The notes beneath the pieces were generated by a model. That model was not told the origin of the DNA. It searched no databases and saw only the letters and a program-made list of their open reading frames with translations. 64,000 nucleotides of DNA from Mesostigma viride (lineage: Eukaryota > Streptophyta > Mesostigmatophyceae > Mesostigmatales > Mesostigmataceae), in the NCBI GenBank assembly GCA_009746045.1, contig RPFO01000276.1, positions 3,628,193 through 3,692,192 on the forward strand, in the 5' to 3' direction. Positions 11,531 to 23,141 of this stretch are shown one piece after another. The position numbers were made by a program, and so were the translations under genes. The first letter of the stretch is position 1, and every line of letters starts with the position of its first letter.

Positions 11531-14500
11531 GATAGGTGCGGTCGATCAGATATAGTCACGACGCCGCCACCTTCTTCATGACAGACAATCCCGCCAGCCG
11601 ATTTCATATTGAGGAGATAATGCTTTATCATCAAAGTAAGCAAAAGACCTTTCCATTCCAATCTAAGATTAATGACAAATTAATTACAAAGACTGCATGT
11701 CGAGTTGTAATGTTGCAATTGTATAAGAGCAGCTGTACCTCTGATCAGGAATTCCATCCCGCTACTAGCATGTTCATCAAGCTACTGGCTCGCCTGAGCC
11801 ACCGATGACAGGCCTATACTGAGGGCATTGCGGGGCTGTCCCCTTCTCTGCATATGTTGATCGTTCCCAATGTTACACACATTCTTAACAAAACACATAA
11901 TTGTCCGATTTCCGTCAATCCAGTCTTGTGGCAATGGAATGCATGCAACCACTCACGGGGGCTGCTCCGGCGGGCTGCTCGAACTATTTCATCCTCATGA
12001 AGATATCGAAGACAACAAACCAGTTGTGAGGGAGAGAAACGAGCGAACAACGACCTCCATCATTGGCCAAGGCTCGTTCCCTTTAGCTATTTCCAAAAGT
12101 GCTGCTGACGCAAGCAAATCCCGCGCCATAGCACTAGCCGTCAAACCCAGGGCTACGTGCGTGCCAAACTATTATGTGCGCATTTAATTCCCAGCAATAC
12201 AGCAAATCGTATGTGCATGCTGCCAATCCCGCAGCTGCTTGTCACAACACATTTCAGCCGGCTTTGGCGCGCTCAGGCTATTTGAGCGACGCGTGTGCGC
12301 ATCAATTAACTGTCAGTCTGCACGGCAGCAATACAATAATGATTACGCGCGACGCTCAGTCATCATGACATAATGACTGTGCCGCCCGATATCTACCAAC
12401 GGTAGACTGGACATACTACAAAAGTAAATACTCAGCCATGCACAAGCGTCGTAGTAGAGTTGGGTACTACCATCCGGCGCGGCGCTTCACACCGGCCGGT
12501 ACCCAGCCTTGAACAAATCCAAGCCAATTAAACAGCTACCGCGGAACCAAACCAACGGAATTACTGAACTGGACGTAAATGATTCGGTGAACAGCCGTTT
12601 CTCGAGTGCACGGACGTAATCATCACGGACGTGCTGCATGACGTACAGGCCGACGACATCAACACCCACACACTACATTTCGCCACCGCGGAAACCCAAT
12701 TTATGCGAGAATGTGGTTCCGTCAATACGGCGGGGGTTACAAATTCAATTTCGAAGTTCGGCACCGTCGGATACCAGTAAAGCAACACTTGTTATCTAGA
12801 ATCGCGCCATTTGGCATCAATTGGCCAGTTCTGAAAATTCGATGAAATCTCTAGTCCTTGGTCGAATATTTCCCTCCGATTTGGATGACGAAAATTGAGT
12901 ACGAATTTCTTAGTACAGTCCACCGTTTAGTTCAGTTCAGTTTATTCCCACGCCGCTTGCTGACCTGACGGAGGCCAAATTCGTACTGAACACTATCGCA
13001 AGTCCGGTCGATACTAAAAATTGCTACTTCCGAGATGTCTGACGGAATTCCTGCTAGGTCCATGCTTTGGTACTGGACGGATGCTGAAATGCACTGCGGT
13101 TCTGTCCGAATGAGGAAAATTGTCAGAAATCTACTCTCGATACGAACGTAACGAGAATTTCAAGTATCTGACGCTCGGAGAGCTGCCACCATTTTCCCCT
13201 ACTTGACCGAACCACATTCCCCGCTAAAAAAGGTGTCCTAGCCCCTAAATGGTCTGGCTGCCGATTTTCCGCCTAAAACTGAGTTACAGCCGACACGTCG
13301 GCCCCTTCTCGGGGGACCAAATGCCGCGAAAACTATTGAGAATTAGGAAACGTTTAGCTGAGAAGATCGAAAGTTTATAATTTTCCTCACAGCATGGTAC
13401 TAGGGTTTGCATACTTCTGACAAAGTTATAGAGGTGTTCTGGTCGGTCAAAGTACAAGGGGTCAGGGTACTTTTTCGCGTACAACGTGCATTCCGGAAAA
13501 CGACGACCTGGCCATGGCGGCTTGCGCCCACGCATGGCATTTACGTTTTCGTTCGAATTTTCTGACCAAACTCAGGAAATTGATTTTATACGTCCTAAAG
13601 ATGATACAGGCCAATTTTTGGTTCGCGGGAATGCCATTTAATAGGTGTCGGCAGCGTTCTTGCTGGAAAAAACTGCGATCAGGCCGGACGATAGAAACGT
13701 TGACAGCAATACCTTTCCGGCGTATTTTAAAGGATATATTGGTTTCTTTGTACTTTTTATGATACATAGTAGTCGTAAACGTGCAAGGGTGGCCAGAAAT
13801 CGCCGAATCCAGCGACCATGCTGCACAACTTTGGCGTGCCGAAATGCGCCATTTTGCGGCCACCGCCTGGGCCAAGGTAACGCCATCCATGCCTGGTAAA
13901 GCTTAAGCATCGTTTTCCTATCGATGTTTGACGTTCATATATACGTTCTAGCTTGTGTAGCACATTCTTTTTGCATTATTCATGCTCTTTCTTGACCCTG
14001 GCCTGGCCCCTTTCTAAAACACCCTTCTTAGATGCTTCCATCAGTCAGTTGACCTGCCACAGGGTGATGGTGATAAGTTTTAGAGTCTGTATGGGTTTGA
14101 ATACCTCCATATATGTTTGTTATACATTTCCCACACACATATTGCATGAGTGTGAGGCAGTTGGCTGGTCTCTGTGGCATCATCAAGCATGTAACCGGTG
14201 AGTAGAAGCTTCCCATTGTCAGCATGTGCCACCAGGTGTGCTGACCATCACCTGTCAAGCTATAGCAGCTTAGGCCTAGTTTATCCTTGCTAGGGCAGGC
14301 TGAAATAGGCTTAAAATCACTAGTTTGTTGGTGGCTGCCTCCTAGAATGCATGCCTTGCGTAGGGTATCCGTACCACGTTACCTACGTGCATGGACAAGG
14401 TGGCACCTGCACATAGGTGCCATGTAAGGGCAGTGTGATGATGCAGTTATGTTTCCCCATCATTGTGGAAGGGAAATGTATTGTGTGGCATGGTTGGGGG

Positions 14501-14990
14501 CCATATTAGTAGGTATTAGTAGGTAGTATGCCCACCCCTACCCCCTTGGTTGCTTTTTACCACCGGTACCCCTATGGGCTGTACTGGGTGTAACTGCTGG
14601 TATACCCACCCAAATGATGACCCCAATGGCTCAAACTGTTCAGCAACTAATTGTTTATCATCCCTGAAGTGGTAGGTGCCTAGCTCTTATAACATAATTC
14701 ACAATGCACATTCTACCAAAAATGAAAACGCTCGTCTTGACCCCCCTGACTTTGACGGCAGTTATACATGGCCTACCCTGCATATATGTAAGGTTGTGAT
14801 ATACCAACCCGAAGGGCAACTCATGGACATGCTTGGCCCCCAAGGACAGCCATTGGATATGGGTGGGTTGGATGGCATCTGGTTTGCAAAATTGTGAAGT
14901 TACAGCCGATGCATCGGCAGTATTTCTGCCCATTTAGGGGCTAGGCGGCGAAATGTAGTGCATTGCATGGCCAGGCCTGGGCGGCCCTGA
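11531..14990. other. Stretch without recognisable genes
   Basis: AT-richer DNA with short ORFs only (under 145 codons, several overlapping on opposite strands, none with a domain I recognise). I see no clear terminal repeats. It may be old repeat or intergenic DNA. Confidence 0.6.
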
Positions 14991-14999
14991 CCGCCGCCT

Positions 15000-15560
15000 C
15001 GACAGGTTTTGGACATGTCGCTACCTGAGTGAGCGGCGCAAGGGCATTCTGTTCAAGCAAGGCCCTTGTCCTCAGCATCCTCCTTTACACGGCCCTCACG
15101 AGACGTGGACCTTGGTTCAGGCACTGAGCAAGCAGCTTGACGGCACTGTCACTTGAATGCTCCGTCACATCCTCGGCATCCGCTATCAAGAGCGCCGCAC
15201 CCCGTGAGGCCGAGCTCTACTGCGATCGCTCCCTCGATATCTTGTCACCCATACCATCCGACACCGCCGCCACCTCGATCGTTGCATGCATGCCGGCCTG
15301 CCGTGCAGATCTTGCCCGGCGCCCGCACAGACCACTGATGACTGAGGTGAATATACCGATGTGGGCCCGGCCTGCGGGCGGGCTGAGGACTGGCCAACCC
15401 TAGGTAGACACCTCCTCCTATTATATGGTGGCAGGGTCCCCTTGTCCCGTCGCAACCCGCTGACTTGTCTCGTCGCAGCCACGAGCCACAAGCCACGAGC
15501 GGACATGCATGGCTGGCGGCGGAGCTCAGAACTTTTGCGTCATGAGCCCCAAATTTAATC
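15000..15560 (+). pseudogene. LINE ORF2 C-terminal fragment
   Basis: One frame reads ETWTLVQALSKQLDGTVT, a stop, then MLRHILGIRYQ. This is the same region as ETWALTQELEQRLDGAVTKM at 21510. It is followed by HTIRHRR-like sequence and a block related to 7260-7330 (CGGGCTGAGGACTGGCCAACC). Stops and shifts show it is dead. Confidence 0.7.
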
Positions 15561-16083
15561 GGGCTAATAATACTTGCATCAGCTAGATGCGTCTTTTCAA
15601 GGCGCATCTGCTAGTATAATCGGTTACGGCTGTAACACAGTATTTTGCAAATGCCACCAAAACGCAGCCTTGACAAACAAATCGAGCTGCTGTCGGCAGT
15701 TCCCGTCGACAGCAGCACACCGTCGTGCGACATCAACTCCTGCGGAAGCCAACCCTCTCGCGCTGCATGATCCCAGCTCTCCCCCCCGGTCTGCCTCCCT
15801 GGACGCAATGCTCTACACCAAATTCGTCGCCCATTCCCAAGAATTAAACCCAAATTACTTCCCATACCAAAAGGGATGTCCGACGCTTCGGCGCCGGCCA
15901 GCGGGATTTTTGCATCTTGGAAATCTTTACGCTCACGAAGGAACAATGTGACGATGTTATCAAGTTCCTGGCCCGCCATGACGAACTTTTTCTGCCTATA
16001 CCCCTAGCTGGCGACAAGGTCACCTAGCCCAACTGCATGGGAATGGCTGCTTCAAGAACCGGAGGCTTACTTGAAGGCAGTCA

Positions 16084-16624
16084 TCATGTGTAGCTACGGC
16101 TGCGCTGCACGACGCGCCGGCCGACGCCCAGGACATCACCCAGATTGGCTACGCTGGCCTCAGGAGCCTCCTGCATGAGCGCAGACGGGCAGCCATGCAC
16201 AGCAGCTGTCGCATCCTCGCAGAGCGGCACCTCCCCCAGCACGGACTCCATCTGAGCTGCATGCAGTGGCGGAGCAGCTGGCGCCGGCCGATGGCTGAGC
16301 AGCTCGCCGCCCTGAACGCGCCTGACAGCCCACTCAACATGCGCTCTCTCGGCCAAGGTCAACCCAGGACATCCTGCGACGCCCAGGACATCACCCAGAT
16401 TGGCTACGCTGGCCTCAGGAGCCTCCTAGCTGCATGAGCGAAGACGGGCAGCCACAGCAGCTAGCTGTAGCATCCTCGCAGAGCGCGGCACCTCGATCCC
16501 CCAGCACGGACTCCATCTGAGCTGCAGTGGCGGAGCAGCTGGCGCCGGCCGATGGCTGAGCAGCTCGCCGCCCTGAACGCGCCTGGCAGCCCACTCAACA
16601 TGCACTCTCTCGGCCAAGGTCAAC
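16084..16624 (+). repeat. Tandem duplication of a roughly 250-bp LINE ORF1-like segment
   Basis: Two direct copies, about 16126-16363 and 16381-16624, share GACATCACCCAGATTGGCTA at the start and CTCTCTCGGCCAAGGTCAAC at the end, with small indels between them. The second runs on into ORF1-like sequence, so this is probably a duplicated 5' part of that ORF. Confidence 0.75.
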
Positions 16625-17470
16625 AACATTGAAGCCATGCATGCAGAGTCGCACTTAAGCTCCAGCCTCAGTTTACTGCTACGCAAGAGCACATTGCCAC
16701 CAAAGTTTCCGAGGCCACAGCCACTGTGATCGACCACCCGCCTTAACCAGGTGGAAGGCCGAGTCGGCCAAGGCACCATGAAACTTGAGGCAGTTGCTAC
16801 CAAGGTAGACGCCCTGGCCACGCGCAGGTCCCCGAGATCGCCGAGCGAACGGCCACCATCGCCGCCCAACCTGCTGGTATAGGGCTAGCGATGACCCCTC
16901 GACTCGTGCCTCCTGGGCTGACCTGCATGCTCAATTAAGAGCCAGGCATCCTTTACCACGACCGCCATCACCACCAATTAGCTCCAGGAGCTGGAAGACA
17001 CGCGCCGCGAGGCCGCTGACCGCGACCGTCGCCGCTGCCGGGTCGATCGATCAGGCGCTTCGACATGCAGCCGGAGGAGACCCCAGACTCTCTTCTCGAC
17101 GAGCTGAAGAATAAACTCTTGGCGTGCATGGCGCTGCCAGGTGCGACACAGCAGGCCGGCGCCTACCGCCTGCCCCATCCACGGGCCAAGGCTGGGCCCC
17201 CTCCAGTGGTCCTCACCTTCAGCGACATCACAGCCCTCGGGAGTTCGGTTCCTCTCTCAATCGCCGCAAGAAGCTGGTGAACACCTCTTGGTCGCTTGAC
17301 GACGACCTGACGCCAGCCGGCCAGCAGCAGCGCTAGCAACACCGCGATCAGCGGCCCGACTACATCCGCCACAAGACCAACCCCGAGAAGCCCCAAGCGT
17401 ACGTACTGGCAGGGCGGGGACCTTTGTGTGAACAAGAAACTGTACGTGGATCGAAGCCCCCCCGGGCTCC
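16625..17470 (+). pseudogene. LINE ORF1-like remnant
   Basis: Fragments read LNQVEGRVGQGTMKLEAVAT, EIAERTATIAAQP-type sequence (in another frame), DELKNKLLACMALPGATQQ, and LDDDLTPAGQQQR followed by a RHKTNPEKP-like segment. The order (coiled or helical part, then an RRM-like region, then a C-terminal basic part with DDLTPAQ) fits L1-type ORF1 nucleic-acid-binding proteins. The same C-terminus lies antisense at 38879-39085. In-frame stops and shifts present. Confidence 0.6.
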
Positions 17471-17914
17471 CCCGGGATAGAGCACTCAGTCTAGTCTGAT
17501 AAGGGCAATCGATTATGGGATAGCTTAGGCATCAATTACAGCACTTGAAATGATATTAGCGCACAGCGTGATAGGACCTTCAATTATAGCTCGATCTGGC
17601 ACCTTGCGGTAATCAGCTTGCGCCTTAGCCGACGTCTTGATGAGCCCACGTACCTCACCTTTGTAGCGTAAGCTATGAGTCAGCCCGTACCTATATGGTA
17701 TTGCACTGGTTGTATTGCACCCACAGTGTTGCGCCCCGGCATGCACCATGCTGTGGAGAGAGCGCTCTGTGGCCTGCCCACTTGCGGCAGTGAGAGAAGC
17801 TAGGGCGCCCTAGCCTCCTTCTCGCTGGGTATATAGGGCTGAAGGTTCCTTAATTATACTCTGTATGTATTGGCACCCACGTGACGCAGTGCTTATTCAT
17901 TAATTAACTAACCC

Positions 17915-18480
17915 GCTGACAAACTTCCACGCGCCGCGCGGAAGTTTGAGTGGCCCCGAATCGACTGACGCGCGACCCACCTATCTATGTGACAGTCACA
18001 ATTGCTTGAGGATATAATATGCAGGGCTTCTGCTGGGATTGTCCATGTGCTAGGTCCGCGCCCGCAGGATAGACAAGGAGAAACATCAAGGGCTGCCGTC
18101 TGTGATAAGCGGCACATTTCCTACCGGGAATGCTCCTGTTTTCTCCCCACGGGCCCCGCGCCCATTGTTATAGAATGCAGGGTATAGAAGTCCGCAGGTG
18201 GAGGTCATTTGCCCCTTCGAGGATAGCCACTACACTACCGCCTCGTCTGCCATTACAGTAGTAACAGTATCTAGACTAGAGGACAGCTCAGATTCATGAG
18301 GATTACATCCCCTTCTAGTGACTAAAATAATATATGGTTGGGGCATGATCGATGCAGACGATATTTGTAACTTTTTTGTGATTATTTTCTCGTGAGATTA
18401 TGTAGCATAGTGACTCGGCGTGGCATGCCCATCACCCATGAATGCGCATGACACGCAAATACTTACTTACTTGTTGAGCT
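17915..18480 (+). mobile_element. Short LINE-derived copy C
   Basis: It starts at GCTGACAAACTT, the same relative position as the insert at 8571. It continues through the ORF2 tail (degenerate) and ends with CATGACACGCAAATACTTACTTACTT. No clear target-site duplication seen. Confidence 0.7.
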
Positions 18481-19019
18481 TTTAAGTGGGGTCTAATAGC
18501 TTGTCGGCGGAAGTTAGTGTCGATGCATGCGTTGCTGCAGACTAAGTCTCAAAGGCATAATTGTGAATACACCGTAAGTTGTAAACCTACGTTGGTATGT
18601 ATGTGAATATACATAATACCACGTGGGCTATTCAGATAGGACGGCTAGTCGAGTCACATAATATGTTTCCCGGCCTACTAGATAGGTACGTTGGTACTTT
18701 GGGTACTGGGGTACGTACGTGACAGATGTCAGTATGTACCCACTATACGTAGTGTCAGGCTGACATTGGATGGTACTATAGAGTATCCTAGATAGGGAAC
18801 ATACTGCAGAGTGGAGTGATCTGTGATCACACGATCGATGCTGTGACTAGACTGCTACCTAGCTGTCATCGTGCGGTCTGCACCCAACGCGGTCACTGGC
18901 GGCGCAGCCTGACGGAGAGGGACGTGTTGAATAAGAGTAAACCTATTTTCTAATGAGCAAGCAATTCATTGCCAACCATATCCTGTGCTCTCAAGCAACC
19001 ATGCAATACCACCGCATTC
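18481..19019. other. No recognised feature
   Basis: Unique-looking intergenic DNA with many TACGTA and GGTAC words; no ORF or repeat match recognised. Confidence 0.5.
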
Positions 19020-19590
19020 GTGCATTATTCCTAACTGCGGAGGTATTCCGGACGGCCACAGGTTGCACGTCGCTGCTGCATGCTGCTGCTGCTGCTGCTG
19101 CTGCTGCTGAGCGAGGGCGGTCTAGCTGGTCGTCGCCCATGCATGGCGTCCACTGAGGGGAGGTTGTGTGCACAACCTATAGCTTGCAATGAGAGAGGAA
19201 CAGCCACCCTATCTATGGAGCTGAAGGTGAGCTGAGGACTGTTGGGGGAGCCCCCTCACGTGTCGGGCATCAGCCGATGTGCATGTGGGGAAGGCGGTGC
19301 CCACGCAGCTCCACGTCATGCCTGCATGCCATGCAGGCCCAGCCAGGACGGCAGCGGAAGCTTGCTCAAGATTGAGCTCTCCCCTGGCTCCTGGGGGAAA
19401 AGCTGCAGCACCACTCGGCACTTGCGGTGGGCGCGATCGGGTGGCCTCCCGCGCGTTCTACCGGCAGTGCCTGGCGGTGGGCTTCCACCTCCTGGAGTTT
19501 CGTACGTGGCAATGGCGTCCGTGGTCGCGTGGAGTTTCGTGGCGAGGCGGTCGCTGTACCGCAGCAGGTCCGCATTTAATTAATTTTAAT
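19020..19590 (-). pseudogene. Degraded antisense LINE ORF1 region with CTG repeat
   Basis: CGGAGGTATTCCGG..CCACAGGT at 19038 matches the antisense ORF1 fragment at 38965, where the spacer before GAGCGGGGGTCAGG is short. Here it has expanded into about ten CTG triplets (19078-19109). The rest (19240-19580) looks like more ORF1 in antisense, but the match is weak. Confidence 0.5.
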
Positions 19591-19596
19591 TAAACT

Positions 19597-19990
19597 TGTG
19601 CTCCTGTTGGAGAGTCATGGAGCACAGAAGTGCACAACAGGGGGAAAGGGCAGAGACGGCCGGGCCCCTTTCTCCTTCATGCCAGAGGCATGCCGGCACA
19701 GCAGCAATCGGACACGATAGACGATCCGGTCCAACGATCCGGCCCAAGTTCTGTGGGTGCAATATTTAAGACCCATGTATGTGAGCATATCATAACAAGG
19801 AGCGTGGGCAAGTAATCTGATCATAGCCAGGGCGTACTGCATGGCTGTACAAGGGCTAACTAATAAGCTAAGGCTAATTAAGGCTGGTTGTGTACCGTGC
19901 GTTAGCGGTGCACGTTCACGACTAGGTATGGTAGCACGGCTACGCAAACATTCTAGGCATGGCTGCCATGCAGGTCCGCACGCATCGATC
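19597..19990 (+). repeat. Dispersed hairpin repeat (copy 3) with body
   Basis: The core is at 19597-19635. The body is clearly related to 38474-38840: AAGGGCAGAGAC, TCTCCTTCATGCCA.AGGCATGCC, GACCCATGTA, GTGGGCAAGTAATCTGA, CATAGCCAGGGCGTA and GGTTGTGTACCGTGCGTT occur in the same order. No ORF. Confidence 0.75.
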
Positions 19991-20039
19991 AGTACTAGTT
20001 AGCACTTAGGAGAGCGGCCGGAGGTCGCGCCAGGCCGCC

Positions 20040-20410
20040 AGCGTCCCGGCCGCTGCCGGCCGCAGCTGCCGGCCGGTGCCCAGGCTGGGCTGCGATGGTG
20101 GCCGTCTGCGCTGCGATCTCCGGGACTGACCTGCGTGGCCAGGGCCTCGGTGTGCATGGGCGGTGATGGCTTCAAACTTCGTGATGAACAGGCCCCACTT
20201 GCCAGTTGCCTTCCACCTGGTCAGTTGAGGCGAGAGATATAGGGCCGAGCATGCGCATCAGAGGCCTGCACCGCGGTCTGCGGCGCCGTGAGATTAATTG
20301 AGGTTGAAGCTTGTTGTAAGCGACGTAATTGGTTTCGATCCGTATTGGAGACCTTGCTTGGTCTCCCGGCACTGTTTTGAGCGCCACATGGTCAGCGATG
20401 TCATCTTCTC
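20040..20410 (-). pseudogene. Antisense LINE ORF1 fragment
   Basis: On the minus strand, in mixed frames, I read QVEG, TEALATQV and EIAAQTATIAAQPG. These parallel LNQVEG, VDALAT and EIAERTATIAAQPAG at 16740-16880. It lies directly after a hairpin-repeat body, the same arrangement as at 38474-39085. Confidence 0.6.
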
Positions 20411-20745
20411 AGCCCTACTGAGCTACCGGCTGCATGGCCAGGTCACGCGCTGAGTCCTCCAGCACTGTGCGCGGGACGTCATCTTTGCACAGGGAGGGAG
20501 CCGGTTTGGCTGCCGGCACTGGGTTGAGGAGCTTAGCGAAGAGGGGGGTTTTGTTTCAAGCTGAAAGAAGCTGAATAGGATAGCCTGGCGGGGGACCACT
20601 GGCCCTGCGCTGGACTGGTGATGAACTGTTCTACGTCGGCTTTGGCTTTGGGCCCAGAGGAGATTAGCATACATACTCCATACGTGGCATGCCCACATGC
20701 GCATCATTGACACGAAAGTCCTTATTTACTTAGCTTTGTACGCGT
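20411..20745 (+). mobile_element. LINE 3'-end scrap
   Basis: From about 20640 the sequence GAGATTAGCATACATACTCC..CGTGGCATGCCCACATGCGCATC..GACACGAAAGTCCTTATTTACTT matches the terminal 100 bases of the copies ending at 9234 and 18480. Bases 20411-20640 have no assignment. Confidence 0.55.
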
Positions 20746-20912
20746 TGTGTGGCTTGATCCTTGCATGGGCAATGTCATTGACTTTTCTTTACAGTCCCTA
20801 AGTATAGACCGTACTCATTTGGCCGGGGCTTTCCTTATATGGTGTGCATGCCGATCAAGCTGCACCTTAGTGATTTATCATGTATATTGTGTCAGAAGTA
20901 CTACTAATTAAA

Positions 20913-20943
20913 CACGTGCTCCCGTTGGGGAGTCGCGGAGTAC
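20913..20943 (+). repeat. Dispersed hairpin repeat, core only (copy 4)
   Basis: CACGTGCTCCCGTTGGGGAG then TCGCGGAG, cut off after the core. The body seen elsewhere is missing. Confidence 0.7.
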
Positions 20944-21300
20944 TAACCCCAATGGATGGATAAATTCTGTATGCATTGCACCCACAGTACTTAGTTGCTA
21001 GACTCTCTCGGTGAGCAGTTTAATTGAACCTGTGGCCTGCCTTTCAAAGGTAACAAGAGATCGTCAGCTGACGATCCCTAGGGTTGACCGGGGTCCCACG
21101 CCCCCTTTTTGTCGTGTGCATCAAACTGAGGGATGTAAGGTACCCACTCAAAAAGTCGGTACCCAGTGACTCTCCCAGGCGCATGATTGAATGAATGAAT
21201 GCAGCTAGTGTCACGAGCCAATGTGAGCGCGTCTCAATCGCATGCCCCCCAATTATTTATGACCTGCCATATTTTCACTGGTTTAATACGGCTAGAATTT

Positions 21301-22135
21301 AATAGCTGACCTCATTTATGCCGACGACATCACGCTCATCGAGCAGCCGGAGTCTGCCCAACTTTGGCTGGACTGCCTGGCGCTCGAGGCTCGGGTGGTT
21401 GGTCTAGAAATCAGCCCCAAAACGGAGGCCCTGCCTCGTCAAGCGTGACCTCTTCAAGGTCGTCATTCTGACGTAGATCCTGACCTACGGCGCCGAGACG
21501 TGGGCACTGACGCAGGAGCTGGAGCAACGACTCGACGGCGCCGTCACCAAGATGCTGCGCAAGGCCCTTAACATCCCCTTTGGTTTGCACATTAGTAACG
21601 AGGATTTGTACGCTGATTTGCCCTATGTTTCGCACATTATTAGGCACAGGCGCCTGGGACTAGCCGGGCACCTGGCCCGCACAGATCAGGTAGATACCTC
21701 AGATAGACTAGCTGGCACCATGAAGCCCGCCCAGCCTGGGCGATATGTCCTAACCTGGCGTGCCCCCGGCCGCGCGCGGCAGGGCCGCCACCCGTGGACA
21801 TTTCGTGATAGACTTGGCATATGGACATGTGCTACACTAGACGTGACGGGCTCACCCCCGGGCAGCCTCCTGGTTTGTCTGTAATATGGAGGCAGATGGT
21901 GCACAAGGATAGATGGCAAGTAGTAATGAAGGAGACCACCCCCAAGCCTGCGGGGGCTCCGCGTGTGACCGCGTATGGCATTCATAGCGATTCGGGCCGC
22001 GGTGCGGGCCCACACCCCTGTAACTAGGACCTAGATAGCTTATATACCATCCATTCCATCCCATGTTCCCCTCCCACTGAGGACTTATGCTCACGTGACG
22101 CAGTCACGTGTCTATTAATTAATTAATTAATTATT
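21301..22135 (+). pseudogene. LINE ORF2 fragment: RT YADD box to C-terminus
   Basis: From 21310: ADLIYADDITLIEQPESAQL, then LALEARVVGLEISPKTEA, a deletion, then ILTYGAETWALTQELEQRLD, KMLRKALNIPFG and DLYADLPYVSHIIRHRRLGL. YADD is the RT catalytic box; the later blocks are the RT thumb and post-RT region. An in-frame TAG sits before ILTYG, and a large piece is missing between KTEA and ILTYG. Bases 21890-22135 are the reverse complement of 8330-8570. Confidence 0.8.
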
Positions 22136-23141
22136 TAATCCGGCTATTCAGATAAGCACAAAAATCTTCCTTATATTTACAGTTTTAGAAAGCTTGCATC
22201 GTGGGCCACCTGCGCCCTACATTCATCATGCATGCCAGGCCCACTCTATGAGCATCACCAAGATAGCTTCTGGGAGGTACTCACGTAATCCAAACTGTCT
22301 TCGGTAACCATCACAGATGGAACCAGCATAAATCTTTGCCCACAAACTTAAAATCCTTAAGCAGTAGCTTCTTTTACAGTCAGGGGCCAATGCCAGGAGC
22401 GTTGCCAGAACAGTGGGCGAGGGAGGCTTGCACATCGTGGCCAGTGGGGCCCAGTCCGAGCCTTGCCAAATGAGCAGGCGGCCTTCCCAGCATACCTGAT
22501 GATGATTGTCTCATCACAATCATGGTTCCAAGATTCACCCGTGATGGCCGGGGCCCCCTCATGCCCACCCAGTCGGTCCATGCATGGGACGTGGCCCGCA
22601 ACAAGGAGACGGCGGCGACGGATGGTCCGCATTCCCCGTCCAGGAGCCCGGGTGCCAGTAGTACATTGTCCAGAGCTCTGCTTGCATTCGGCACTAGTTC
22701 CAGATGGTTCAAAAGGACTGGATCCATAGTGTATGCCAAGGACTTGGTAATGACCGTGACCATCCAAAGTAAGACGTCAAGGTACATACCCAGCACTAAC
22801 TGACAAATAAAAAACAGTTTTCTGAAAGTGAATGAGTTCCAAAACTGCCTTCTACCACTGATGCTCCAGGGTTTGCGGTCAGCAGTCAGGCATGCATGTG
22901 CCGCATCCCATGACCTTCTTAACGTCCTTCCCTAGGTTTGTCACAGCAGCGATGTTCACAGGCCCAAAACACTCCACGCAAGTGGTGTCCTCCGAGCATG
23001 ACACATCTTGGGTCCGACTTAAGAAAAATAAATAAGGAGGGAAACATGCAGCCGTCCAGAGGCGCAGCTGGCAGCCTTTAACTGCTCTGAAACACGACTC
23101 TGGATACTAGACCTTCGTGGGACCGTATCCGGATCCAGGAG
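22136..23141 (-). other. Intergenic; one unassigned minus-strand ORF at 22380-22787
   Basis: Downstream of the TBL-like gene on the same strand is a 135-codon ORF starting MYLDVLLWMV. It has no domain I recognise and could be chance. No other feature seen. Confidence 0.25.
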
